Source: Actinophytocola sp044466355 (lineage in GTDB: Bacteria; Actinomycetota; Actinomycetes; Mycobacteriales; Pseudonocardiaceae). From it: DNA of 64,000 bases. Where the stretch lies: the NCBI RefSeq assembly GCF_044466355.1, contig NZ_JBITMQ010000019.1:136740-200739 (forward strand), in the 5' to 3' direction. Position 1 is the first letter of the stretch; each line of letters starts with the position of its first letter. The notes below the pieces were generated by a model, which saw only the letters and a program-made list of their open reading frames with translations, made no database searches and was not told the origin of the DNA. Shown here piece after piece: positions 25,606 through 34,533 of the stretch. The position numbers and the translations under genes are program-made.

Positions 25606-25815
25606 CTACGCCCTCCCGTGCTTCTTGTGCACCGCCTGGCGCGAAACACCCAGCTCGGCGGCGATCTCCTGCCACGACCAACCCTTCGTCCGCGCGTTGC
25701 GGACCTGCACGGCCTCCAGCCGCTCGAGGAGCTTGCGCAGCGCCGCGACCGCCTGGAGCCCGACCCGGGGATCCCGGTCGCCCGCGGCGGCGGCCAGTTG
25801 TGTCGCTTCCGTCAT
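25606..25815 (-). CDS. Small helix-turn-helix protein
   Basis: A 69-residue protein ending in a helix-turn-helix (KGWSWQEIAAELGVSRQAVHKKHGRA), preceded by an amphipathic helix (VGLQAVAALRKLLERLEAVQVRNAR). It resembles the small DNA-binding partners of Clp-N proteins in actinomycetes. ATG 25815 is preferred over the longer frame (ATG 25863), because the longer start would run through the two palindromic operators; from 25815 a -35/-10 pair gives a leaderless message. It probably binds those operators and controls itself, the Clp-N gene and perhaps the divergent phosphatase-like gene. Confidence 0.85.
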   Translation of the reverse strand: MTEATQLAAAAGDRDPRVGLQAVAALRKLLERLEAVQVRNARTKGWSWQEIAAELGVSRQAVHKKHGRA

Positions 25816-25817
25816 GA

Positions 25818-25862
25818 TGTCAACATAGGTTGACAGCGTCGAACTGTCAACTTGAGTTGACA
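25818..25862. promoter_or_regulatory. Two identical-arm operators and promoter between HTH and PP2C-like genes
   Basis: TGTCAACATAGGTTGACA (25818-25835) and TGTCAACTTGAGTTGACA (25845-25862) share 7-bp arms TGTCAAC/GTTGACA. On the minus strand TTGACA (25850-25845), a 17-bp spacer and TATGTT (25827-25822) form a promoter ending 7 nt before ATG 25815. On the plus strand TATATT (25865-25870) lies 6 nt before ATG 25877. Confidence 0.8.
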
Positions 25863-25876
25863 TCTATATTCTGATC

Positions 25877-26701
25877 ATGGTGCCCAGCATCGAGGTGGCC
25901 GAACGGCCCGGCGTCGGGCCGGACGGCGCGGTCCGTCCCAGCGAGGACGTGGTGGTGGTGCTGCCGAACGCGGTCGTGCTGCTCGACGGCGCGACCTCGC
26001 TCGACCCCGCGCTCCCGTCCGGCGGCTGGTACGCGAACCGGCTCGCACACGAACTCTCCGGTCGCCTGGTCGGCTACCCGGACGCCGACCTCGCCGACCT
26101 GCTCGCCGCCGCGATCAAGGCCCTCGCCCGCGACCAGGGCCTGGTGCCCGGGGAGTCCCCGTCCAGCACGGTCGCGCTGCTGCGCTGGAACGACACCCGC
26201 GTCGAAGCCCTCGTCCTGGCCGACAGCCCGATCGTCGCGTTCACCACGACGGGCACACACCTCGTGACCGACAACCGCCTCGCGTCCATGCCGAGAGGCA
26301 GCGGCTACCGCGACCGCCTCGCGTCCGGCGCGGGCTACGACGACGACCACCTGATGGCCCTACGCGCGGCGGCCACCTCCATGAGCCGCCGCCGCAACAC
26401 CGAAGGCGGCTTCTGGGTGGCGGAGGCCGACCCCGACGCCGCCCACTACGCCGAACGCGCCACCTGGCCCCGCGCCGACGTCCACACAGTCCTGATGGCG
26501 ACCGACGGCGTCTCCTGCGGCGTAGACACCTACCACGTCTTCCCAGACTGGACCGCCGTCCGCGACCTGGCACTAACCGAGGGCCCGGAATCCGTACTGG
26601 ACGCCGTCCGAACCGCGGAAAACAACGACCCGAACGGCACCCGCTGGCCCCGCCCCAAACCCCACGACGACCAAGCCCTGGCCCTAGTGACCTTCATATA
26701 A
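25877..26701 (+). CDS. PP2C-like phosphatase domain protein
   Basis: This 274-residue protein has PP2C-like landmarks: VVLLDGATSL (about 35-45, metal Asp), VALLRWNDTRVEALVLADSPIVAF (about 95-120), VLMATDGVSCGV (about 212-222), and a C-terminal HDDQALALVTF (metal Asp). This suggests a Ser/Thr phosphatase or phosphatase-like fold acting in the cytoplasm. The start is ATG 25877 with a -10-like TATATT 6 nt before, so the mRNA is probably leaderless. It is divergent from the HTH/Clp-N operon across the double operator and is probably co-regulated with it. Confidence 0.78.
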   Translation: MVPSIEVAERPGVGPDGAVRPSEDVVVVLPNAVVLLDGATSLDPALPSGGWYANRLAHELSGRLVGYPDADLADLLAAAIKALARDQGLVPGESPSSTVALLRWNDTRVEALVLADSPIVAFTTTGTHLVTDNRLASMPRGSGYRDRLASGAGYDDDHLMALRAAATSMSRRRNTEGGFWVAEADPDAAHYAERATWPRADVHTVLMATDGVSCGVDTYHVFPDWTAVRDLALTEGPESVLDAVRTAENNDPNGTRWPRPKPHDDQALALVTFI

Positions 26702-26710
26702 CCAATCCCC

Positions 26711-27080
26711 CGCGAGTCGCGCCCCCGAACACAACGAGTTGACGATTTCGTGCAGCCGCCCAGCGTCTGGGACCTGCACGAGACCGCCAGTTCGCGATGC
26801 GTAGGAACGCGACTCGCGTTCCCTAAACCTCGCGAGTCGCGTTCCCGGACACAGCGAGTTGGTGGTTTCGTGTAGTTGCGCGGCGTCTGGGATCTGCACG
26901 AGACCGCCAGTTCGGGATGTGTGGGGGCGCGACTCGCGTTTCCTGAGTCTCGCGAGTCGCGTTCCCGGGCGTAGTGAGTTGGTGGTTTTGTGCAGCTGTT
27001 CGATGTTCGGGGCCTGCACGAAATCGCCAACTCGTTATGCGTGGGGGCGTGACTCGCGGTGTTCTGGGGCGTGACTCGCG
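26711..27080. repeat. Three tandem ~108-bp hairpins with exact 120-bp period
   Basis: This fills the gene-free stretch 26702-27095. Each unit (26711-26818, 26831-26938, 26951-27058) starts CGCGAGTCGCG and ends with its reverse complement (CGCGACTCGCG, or GCGTGACTCGCG in the third). The inner part is also inverted (ACGAGTTG...TTTCGTGCAG against CTGCACGA...CCAGTTCG). Units are 12 bp apart. A half unit (GCGTGACTCGCG) follows at 27069-27080. It lies between the PP2C-like stop and the YczE-like stop, both converging on it. Arginine-rich open frames crossing it are not coding. Confidence 0.93.
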
Positions 27081-27095
27081 GGGTGGTGTGTTTCT

Positions 27096-27725
27096 TTATT
27101 TGGTTGGGGGTTTTTGCCACGTTACGAGGGGGAGGAACGCCTGTACCAGGGGGCCGATGGCCAGCGCGTACAGGATCGTGCCTACGCCTACCGTGCCGCC
27201 GAGGAGCCAGCCCGTTGCGAGCACCGTCAGTTCGATCGCCGTGCGGACCAGTCGGATCGACCAGCCCGTCCGCGCGTGCAGGCCGGTCATCAACCCGTCG
27301 CGCGGGCCCGGTCCCAGTCGGACACCGATGTAGGCCGCCGACGCCAGGCCGTTCAGCACCACCCCGGCCACCATGAGCACGATCCGCGGCGCCAGTGCCG
27401 ACGGTGGCGCCAGCACGGCGAGCGTGAGGTCCACCGCCACCGCGATCACCAGGATGTTCGACACCGTGCCGATGCCCGGGCGCTGCCGCAGCGGGATCCA
27501 GCACAGCAGCACCAGTGCGCCGGTCAACGCGGTGACCGTGCCGAACGTGAGCCCCGTCAGTTCCGACAGCGCCTCGTGCAGCACGTCCCACGGGTCCAGG
27601 CCCAGGCCCGACCGGATCATCAGGCCCATGCTCGCCCCGTACAGGGCCAGGCCGCCGAACAGTTGGGCCAGGCGCCGGACAGGTGACGTGCGAACAGGAA
27701 CCTGATGAAGATCGACCACGGTCAT
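27096..27725 (-). CDS. YczE-like membrane protein
   Basis: A 209-residue membrane protein with five to six helices (for example LFGGLALYGASMGLMIRSGLGLDPWDVLH, TALTGALVLLCWIPLR, IVLMVAGVVLNGLASAAYIGVRLGPGPRDGLM). The G-x-DPWDVLH and LGPGPRDGLMTGL motifs are those of the YitT/YczE family. It is divergent from a MocR-type regulator gene 61 bp away, which is the recognised YczE-YczR arrangement. Its transport or other activity is not established. Confidence 0.87.
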   Translation of the reverse strand: MTVVDLHQVPVRTSPVRRLAQLFGGLALYGASMGLMIRSGLGLDPWDVLHEALSELTGLTFGTVTALTGALVLLCWIPLRQRPGIGTVSNILVIAVAVDLTLAVLAPPSALAPRIVLMVAGVVLNGLASAAYIGVRLGPGPRDGLMTGLHARTGWSIRLVRTAIELTVLATGWLLGGTVGVGTILYALAIGPLVQAFLPLVTWQKPPTK

Positions 27726-27745
27726 GTGGCCATGTTGCGATCAAC

Positions 27746-27784
27746 ATTGGCTTGTCATCAATAGCCAATCTCCATAAATTGGCC
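27746..27784. promoter_or_regulatory. Operator of the MocR/YczE intergenic region
   Basis: ATTGGCT (27746-27752) and AGCCAAT (27763-27769) form an inverted repeat, and ATTGGCC (27778-27784) repeats the first arm directly before GTG 27787. Direct plus inverted half-sites are typical of MocR-family binding sites. Confidence 0.7.
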
Positions 27785-27786
27785 TG

Positions 27787-29199
27787 GTGAACGCGAGACG
27801 TCTGGCACACCTGCTCGGCAACTGGCGCCGTCACGGCTCCCGGCAGGGCACGGCCGACCTGGCCGCCGGCCTGCGGCTGCTCATCCTCGACGGACGCCTC
27901 CCCGCGGGTACCGCGCTGCCACCCGAACGGGAACTGGCCGCCGCCCTCGACGTCAGCCGCACGATGATCGCCGGCGCCTGGGAACGGCTGAAGGCCGACG
28001 GGCTCGTCGTCAGCCGCCGCGGCGCCGGGTCGTGGACCGCCATCCCCGCGACCGCGGGTCACCGGGAACCGCCCGACGACCCGGACACCATCGACCTCGC
28101 CCGCGCCGTGCCACCCGCCATCGCCGGGATCGCGGCCGCCGCCGAGGCTGCCGCACCACGTCTCGCCACCGAGCTGTGCTCCCACGGCTACTACGAACAG
28201 GGCATGCCCGACCTGCGGGAACGCCTCGCCGACCGGTACACGGCACGCGGCCTGCCCACCACGCCCGACCAGATCCTCGTCACCAACGGCGCCCACGTCG
28301 CGTTCGCCATGGCGTTGCGCCTGTTCACCGGTCCCGGCGACCGCGTCCTCATCGAGCAGCCGACCTACCCGAACGCGATCGAGGCGATCCTCGGTGCGCA
28401 CGCCGTGCCCGTGCCGGTCGCCATGACCGAGTCCGGCTGGGACCTCGACGGCGTCGAGGCCACGCTCCGCCAGACCGCGCCCCGCCTCGCCTACCTGATC
28501 CCCGACTTCCAGAACCCCACCGGCGCCCGCCTCGACGCGGACGGGCGCAGGCGCCTCGGCGCCGCGTTCCGCCGCGCCCGCACCCCCGTCGTGATCGACG
28601 AAACCAACGTCGACCTGGACTTCACCGCCGCGCCGCTGCCGCCGTTCAGCGCGTTCGGCGGTGACCTGGTGGTGGCCGTCGGCTCCGCGGGCAAGTCGTA
28701 CTGGGGTGGCCTGCGGCTCGGCTGGGTCCGCGCACCCGCGGAGGTCATCGCCCGCCTCACCACCGCCCGCCGCGGCCTCGACCTCGGATCGGCCGTGTTC
28801 GAACAGCTCGTGCTGAGCGAACTGCTCGACGGCCCGCCCGAGCCGATGCTCGACCGCCGTCGCGTGCTGGTCGAACGACGGGACACGCTCGTCGCGCTGC
28901 TCCGCGAGCAGTGCCCGGACTGGGCGTTCACCGTGCCGGACGGCGGGCTGAGCCTCTGGTGCCTGCTGCCCGCGCCGGTCAGCACCCGGCTCGCCGCCGT
29001 GGCGCAGAACTTCGGTGTCCGCATCGCGCCCGGCTCGTTCTTCACCCCGCACGGGGGACTCGAGCGCTACCTGCGGGTGCCGTACACCCAGCCCGTCGAC
29101 GTGCTGGGCGAAGCGGTGCGCAGGCTCACCGCGGCGGCGGCGTCAGTCGCTGAATGTCGTGCCCCGATCGCGGAGAACGGGTTCATTCCGGTCACATGA
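27787..29199 (+). CDS. MocR-family regulator (GntR HTH + aminotransferase domain)
   Basis: A 470-residue protein. Residues about 15-80 form a winged helix of the GntR type (LLILDGRLPAGTALPPERELAAALDVSRTMIAGAWERLKADGLVVSRRGAGSW). Residues 110-460 form a class-I aminotransferase-like domain with the PLP-Lys in VAVGSAGKSYWGGLRLGWVRAP near 300 and IPDFQNPTGARLDADGR near 240. Such proteins sense pyridoxal phosphate or an amino compound and activate or repress a divergent gene. The divergent YczE gene makes this a YczR-type regulator. The GTG start is set by the HTH beginning. Confidence 0.92.
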   Translation: MNARRLAHLLGNWRRHGSRQGTADLAAGLRLLILDGRLPAGTALPPERELAAALDVSRTMIAGAWERLKADGLVVSRRGAGSWTAIPATAGHREPPDDPDTIDLARAVPPAIAGIAAAAEAAAPRLATELCSHGYYEQGMPDLRERLADRYTARGLPTTPDQILVTNGAHVAFAMALRLFTGPGDRVLIEQPTYPNAIEAILGAHAVPVPVAMTESGWDLDGVEATLRQTAPRLAYLIPDFQNPTGARLDADGRRRLGAAFRRARTPVVIDETNVDLDFTAAPLPPFSAFGGDLVVAVGSAGKSYWGGLRLGWVRAPAEVIARLTTARRGLDLGSAVFEQLVLSELLDGPPEPMLDRRRVLVERRDTLVALLREQCPDWAFTVPDGGLSLWCLLPAPVSTRLAAVAQNFGVRIAPGSFFTPHGGLERYLRVPYTQPVDVLGEAVRRLTAAAASVAECRAPIAENGFIPVT

Positions 29200-29215
29200 C
29201 TGGACCGGAGGACTG

Positions 29216-29420
29216 TATACAGGGTAGAAAGCAGTGCGCTGGATGGCCTAGTCCACCGTCGGCCGATCGGCCGGGCGGGAGGAATGCCATCCAGCGCACT
29301 GCTCGCCTCTGGGCGCGCTCGGCAGGGGCCGGCCGGCACAGCCCCTCGTTGTGCCGACTGGGACGAGCTGCCAGAGGGGGAGCCCCGGCGCCGCGGGGGC
29401 ATCGCGGCGCCGGGGCCAGG
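29216..29420 (+). other. Strongly structured intergenic region, possible ncRNA or terminator
   Basis: The gene-free stretch 29200-29578 holds three ordered stems: a perfect 16-bp pair (GCAGTGCGCTGGATGG at 29231-29246 with its complement at 29287-29302, around a 40-nt loop), CGGCACA/TGTGCCG (29334-29340 and 29350-29356), and a 14-bp GC stem at 29382-29416. A -10-like TATACA is at 29216-29221. It is downstream of the MocR gene and 3' of the convergent secreted-protein gene. I see no open frame of coding character. Confidence 0.5.
29382..29416. terminator. GC-rich hairpin terminator
   Basis: GCCCCGGCGCCGCG (29382-29395) pairs perfectly with CGCGGCGCCGGGGC (29403-29416) over a 7-nt loop, between two convergent genes. 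There is no U-tract, as is usual in actinomycetes. Confidence 0.6.
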
Positions 29421-29578
29421 TCCCGACCTGACCGGGCGCGGTCGGCAGGTCGGGTGGCTTGTGATGTTTTCGGGGGACGCCGGGAGAGTTCGTTCGGACC
29501 AGTGGGTTCGGCCGCCTGGATCACGTCAAAAGTCGTTGTGGGCAGCTGGGGACACAGGTGTCCGGTGTCGCCGGCTGT

Positions 29579-30334
29579 TCAGTCAGGCGTGGCCGCGGGT
29601 AAACCGACGTCTCGGCCCGCGGCGCCCATCGCGCGGCTGCGAGTGGTGAACCCGGCGTCCGCCGGGTGGGCCGGTGCGGTGTGCGTGACGAGCACGCCGT
29701 GGTGCGCGCGGGCGTGGCCCGGGTGGTCGTGAGCTGCCGATACCGATGTGCCGGGAGTGGACGGGCCGGCGGGGGTCTTCACCGGTTCCGGGTCGGAACC
29801 GGTGAAGGACCGGTCGCCTGCGGGGTCGTGCTCCTCGGCGACGGCGGGCCGCGGCGCGATGACCGGCGCAGCGGCAGGCTTGGGTGCGGCGGCCACCACC
29901 GGGGCGGTTGCCCGGACCGGTGCCACCGGCGCCGGCGCGACGGGCTCCGGGGCGGGCGGCGGCGTCTCGACGCGCTCGGTCCCCGCGGTGCCGGTCGTCA
30001 CGTCGTCGGCGGGCGGCGAGACAGGCTCCTCGACGACCGGCTCCGGTGTCTCGTTCTCGACGGGTACCGGCAGCGTCGTGGTCGTGTCGGTGAGCGAGCC
30101 GGTGACGCCGACGACCGCGTCGGTCAGCCCGGTGACCGTCTGGGTGACCCCGCCCAGGAGACCGCCGAGCAGGCCGCCGGACGACTGCTCCATCGAGTGT
30201 GGTTGCTCGTCGTGGCGTGCCTCAGCGCCGGCGGAACCGGCGAACACGGCGGACAGCAGCCACCCGGCCGCGGCGACGGCGACGACGAACAGCCCGCGGC
30301 GAAGCAGGCGACCCAGCTCCACCGCGACCACCAC
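29579..30334 (-). CDS. Secreted Pro/Ala/Val-rich hypothetical protein
   Basis: A 251-residue protein with a signal peptide (basic LGRLLRRG, core LFVVAVAAAGWLLSAVFAGSAG, cleavage near AGA-EA at about residue 37). A Gly/Leu stretch follows (GGLLGGLLGGVTQTVTGLTDAVVGVTGSL), then a long disordered tail rich in Pro, Val, Ala and Glu. Such proteins are common in Pseudonocardiaceae and probably sit in or near the cell envelope. No catalytic motif is present. GTG 30334 has only a weak ribosome-binding site. The 233 bp upstream of it show no feature. Confidence 0.75.
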   Translation of the reverse strand: MVVAVELGRLLRRGLFVVAVAAAGWLLSAVFAGSAGAEARHDEQPHSMEQSSGGLLGGLLGGVTQTVTGLTDAVVGVTGSLTDTTTTLPVPVENETPEPVVEEPVSPPADDVTTGTAGTERVETPPPAPEPVAPAPVAPVRATAPVVAAAPKPAAAPVIAPRPAVAEEHDPAGDRSFTGSDPEPVKTPAGPSTPGTSVSAAHDHPGHARAHHGVLVTHTAPAHPADAGFTTRSRAMGAAGRDVGLPAATPD

Positions 30335-30567
30335 CGTCCGTCAACGCGAGTACGCCGGCAGGGGTACCCGTGCCGACAGTGCACACTATCTAGCACCACA
30401 CCGACACTCTGCACCCTAGCCGCGTGAGATCCACCCGGAAAGACGGCAAAAGCGCACCGTATCGGCCGTATGGGGCAATGTTGATCACGTCCGGTGATCC
30501 TTTGTGCCGCCGACGTGGCGGTGCTCCTCGACCCCGCCCGTTCAGGTTCCAATGTGGATGCGTTCCG

Positions 30568-31728
<1,161 letters not shown>

Positions 31729-31757
31729 GGTCTCGAATCCTCACGGACAATGGTGGT

Positions 31758-33071
31758 GTGCGGCAACTGACCGAGAGCAAACACATCCGTGAGCGGAGCT
31801 CGCGGAGCGGACAAACAGTCGCAGCGCCGATTCCCGGTGAGGCGGAGAAGCGGCGTGCGCTGCGCAAGATGAAGCTGGTCGCGCTGTCGTTCCTGGTCGG
31901 CGCGGCCGTGGTGTTCCTGGTCATGTCGCTGTGGCCCGGCGAGCCCGCCTGGACCGGGTACGTCAGGGCGGCCGCCGAGGCGGGCATGGTCGGCGCGCTG
32001 GCGGACTGGTTCGCGGTGACCGCGCTGTTCCGGCACCCGCTGGGGATCAGGATCCCGCACACCGCGATCATCCCGACCCGCAAGGACGCCATCGGCAACA
32101 GCCTCGGTGACTTCGTCGGCGCGAACTTCCTGTCCGAGCAGGTCGTGCGCGAACGCCTGCGCCGGGTCGGCGTCGCGTCCCGGCTCGGCGCGTGGGTGGC
32201 GGAACCGGACAACGCGGAGCGGGTGACCGCCGAACTGGCGACCGTGGTGCGCGGCGTGGTCGCCGTGCTGCGCGACGAGGACGTGCAGGCGGTCATGGAG
32301 CAGGCCGTGGTCAAGCGCGTGGTCGCGGTGCCGTGGGGCCCGCCGCTGGGCAAACTCCTGGCCGGCGTGTTCGCCGACGGCTCGCACCACAAGCTGGTCG
32401 ACCTGGTCTGCGACCGCGCGTACGAGTGGGTGAAGGACAACCACTCGACGGTCATGCGCGTGGTGTCCGACCGCGCGCCCAGCTGGTCGCCGAAGTTCGT
32501 CGACTCGATGGTCGCCGACAAGGTCTACGGCGAGGTCCTGTCGTTCGCGTGGCTGGTCAAGACCGACCCGAACCACCCGATGCGCCTCGCGGTCGACAAG
32601 TTCCTCGCCGAGTTCGCGGCCGACCTGCAGACCGACCCGGCCACGATGGAACGCGCCGAGGCCGTGAAGCAGCAGGTGCTGGCGCACCCCGAGGTGCAGA
32701 ACGTGATCGGCTCGGCGTGGTCGACGGCGAAGCGGCTGCTGCTGGACGCGGCCGAGGACCCGTCGAGTGAGCTGCGCAAACGTGTGCGCGAGGGCCTGAT
32801 CTCGCTCGGCCGCCGCCTCACCGACGACGACACCCTGCGCGACAAGGTCGACAGCTGGGTCGAGGGCGCGGCCGCGTACGTGGTGGTCAACTACCGCGAC
32901 GAGATCACCACGCTGATCACCGACACCGTGCAGCGCTGGGACGCCGAGGAGACCTCACGCAAGATCGAGCTGCAGGTGGGCCGCGACCTGCAGTTCATCC
33001 GCATCAACGGCACGGTCGTGGGTGCGCTGGCGGGCCTGCTGATCTACACGGTCGCTCAGCTGATCCTCTGA
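31758..33071 (+). CDS. DUF445 family membrane protein
   Basis: A 437-residue protein with an N-terminal helix (LVALSFLVGAAVVFLVMSLWP), the conserved AAAEAGMVGALADWFAVTALFRHPLGIRIPHTAIIPTRKDAIGNSLGDFVGANFL block (about 70-125) that defines DUF445, a long helical middle, and a C-terminal membrane helix (VVGALAGLLIYTVAQLIL). The bulk is probably on one face of the membrane. Function is unknown. The start at GTG 31758 is 29 bp from the divergent aminotransferase gene. Its end overlaps the convergent kinase-like gene by 16 bp. Confidence 0.9.
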   Translation: MRQLTESKHIRERSSRSGQTVAAPIPGEAEKRRALRKMKLVALSFLVGAAVVFLVMSLWPGEPAWTGYVRAAAEAGMVGALADWFAVTALFRHPLGIRIPHTAIIPTRKDAIGNSLGDFVGANFLSEQVVRERLRRVGVASRLGAWVAEPDNAERVTAELATVVRGVVAVLRDEDVQAVMEQAVVKRVVAVPWGPPLGKLLAGVFADGSHHKLVDLVCDRAYEWVKDNHSTVMRVVSDRAPSWSPKFVDSMVADKVYGEVLSFAWLVKTDPNHPMRLAVDKFLAEFAADLQTDPATMERAEAVKQQVLAHPEVQNVIGSAWSTAKRLLLDAAEDPSSELRKRVREGLISLGRRLTDDDTLRDKVDSWVEGAAAYVVVNYRDEITTLITDTVQRWDAEETSRKIELQVGRDLQFIRINGTVVGALAGLLIYTVAQLIL

Positions 33072-33967
33072 AACAGCTGCCAGTAGAGGCTGTTCATGCG
33101 GGCGGCGGCCGGGGCGTGGCGGGCCAGGATCGTCGCGATGCCCGGTGGCACGTGTGTGGGCACGCCGCCGGTGGCGCACCACGCGACGAACTCGTTGCGG
33201 GCCGCCGGGACGGTACTGACTCCGCACACCTCGGTCGCGAGCCAGTTCACCAGGCGCATCGCCGCGTACTCGGCGTCGTGCGTCGCGTGCCGCCGCACGA
33301 ACGCGTGCTCGGTGGTCGACAGCTCGAAGCGCGGCGACGTGACCAGCCCGAAGTCGGTGAGGTAGAGCCGTTCGCCGTCGGTGCGGAAGTTGTCGAAGTG
33401 CCCGTCCATGTGCAGCAGCTCGTGGTCGCGCAGGACGGCCACGATGTGCATGAGCTGCTGTTCCACCAGCTCCGCCTTGCTCGCCGGGTCGTCTCGCAGC
33501 CAGTCCCGCAGTGAGAGCGGGACGTACTCGGAGAACAGCACGAGGCTGTGGGACGCGGCGGCCAGCGCTTCGAGGCGGGCACGGACCGCGGCGCTGCCGT
33601 GCAGGGCGGCGACGACCGCGTCGATGTCGGCGTGCTCGGCCGCGACCGGCGCCCGGCCGGGCAGAACACGCCAGTGGAGGAGCCGCGGGATCGACCCGGT
33701 CCCGGTCAGGACCTCGTTCGCCGCCAGCTCGCGCCAGGCGTTGAACCCCGGGCTCACCACGCCGTACTGGCCGAGCAACGGCACGTCGAACAGGTTCGCG
33801 GTGGAGCGCGGACTGGCCAGTTCCCGGTCGGTCAGCGGGATGCGTTTGGCGAACACGGGCACGCCGTCGACATCGACCACGGAAGAACCACCACCCACCC
33901 CCACCGCGCCGTCGGTGTCCACGAGCGCGGCCAGGTCGGCGTCGCTGTACGCGGCGATCCGGCTCAC
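33056..33967 (-). CDS. Kinase-fold protein (aminoglycoside-phosphotransferase/protein-kinase-like)
   Basis: A 303-residue protein with HMDGHFDNFRTDGERLYLTDFGLV near residues 195-220. This contains the HxDxHxxN catalytic-loop and DFG-type metal motifs of the kinase fold. VPVFAKRIPLTDRE near residue 28 may supply the ATP-binding Lys. The substrate could be a small molecule or a protein. GTG 33967 overlaps the stop of the CGNR zinc-finger gene (GTGA), so the two are co-translated. Some related proteins are annotated as uncharacterised kinases beside regulators. Precise function unknown. Confidence 0.75.
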   Translation of the reverse strand: MSRIAAYSDADLAALVDTDGAVGVGGGSSVVDVDGVPVFAKRIPLTDRELASPRSTANLFDVPLLGQYGVVSPGFNAWRELAANEVLTGTGSIPRLLHWRVLPGRAPVAAEHADIDAVVAALHGSAAVRARLEALAAASHSLVLFSEYVPLSLRDWLRDDPASKAELVEQQLMHIVAVLRDHELLHMDGHFDNFRTDGERLYLTDFGLVTSPRFELSTTEHAFVRRHATHDAEYAAMRLVNWLATEVCGVSTVPAARNEFVAWCATGGVPTHVPPGIATILARHAPAAARMNSLYWQLFQRIS

Positions 33968-34425
33968 TGGCCGACCGACCTGCGGCCGCGCCACGAGCGG
34001 GCCTTCTCGCGGTTGCCGCACACCTGCATGGAGCACCACGTGCGCGACCGGTTGCGGGAGTGGTCGTGGAAGGCCCAGCGGCAGTCGTCGGCCGGGCAGA
34101 TCTTCACCCGGCTCCACTGTCCGAGCACGGCCAGCCGCGTGGCGGCCGCGAGCACGGCACCGGCCACGTCCGTGGCCGCGAGCCGGGGTGTGCCGCCGAC
34201 CGGCAGCTCGGCGAGCACGGGCACGGACACCTCGCCGGGCGCCTCCCGGCGGTCCCCGGCGGCGGCTCGCAGCGCGGCGCGCACGGCACGCACGTCGGTG
34301 TCACCGTCGGTCAGCTCCCGGTCGGCGAGCCACCGCCGCCAGGCGTGCGGATCGGCGACGACGTCGGTGCCGGTCTCGTGGTCCACGGTGTTCAGGAAGT
34401 CGACCACCAAGTCCACGTCAGTCAC
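33964..34425 (-). CDS. CGNR zinc-finger (ABATE-domain) protein
   Basis: This 153-residue protein has an N-terminal ABATE domain (VDLVVDFLNTVDHETG...WRRWLADRE) and a C-terminal zinc finger, CPADDCRWAFHDHSRNRSRTWCSMQVCGNREKARS, with the four Cys and the CGNR motif. Such proteins are thought to be stress-induced transcription regulators. Translational coupling with the kinase-fold gene suggests a shared role. Start at ATG 34425, divergent from the PadR gene 108 bp away. Confidence 0.88.
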   Translation of the reverse strand: MTDVDLVVDFLNTVDHETGTDVVADPHAWRRWLADRELTDGDTDVRAVRAALRAAAGDRREAPGEVSVPVLAELPVGGTPRLAATDVAGAVLAAATRLAVLGQWSRVKICPADDCRWAFHDHSRNRSRTWCSMQVCGNREKARSWRGRRSVGQ

Positions 34426-34491
34426 GCAACCACTGTAGGCCTGACACTGGTTCTCTCGGTAAAACCCCTGCTCAGATGACTATTCCCTAAA

Positions 34492-34512
34492 TGTATAGAT
34501 AGTGGCTATACA
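34492..34512. promoter_or_regulatory. PadR-type operator
   Basis: TGTATAG (34492-34498) and CTATACA (34506-34512) form a perfect 7-bp inverted repeat around 7 nt, 21 bp before the PadR start. PadR proteins bind ATGT-ACAT-like palindromes and usually repress their own operon. Confidence 0.75.
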
Positions 34513-34533
34513 CCGCGTGTACAGTCATCGGGC

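Noticed and set aside
26684..27019. Repeat protein encoded by the hairpin units
   Set aside because: The unit length (120 bp) keeps any frame open by chance, there is no ribosome-binding site, and both arms are inverted copies, which points to DNA or RNA structure.
26530..29052. Open frame of 840 residues on the minus strand over the hairpin repeats and the MocR gene
   Set aside because: It is arginine/proline-rich, runs antisense to a clear MocR gene and crosses the inverted repeats; typical high-GC shadow.
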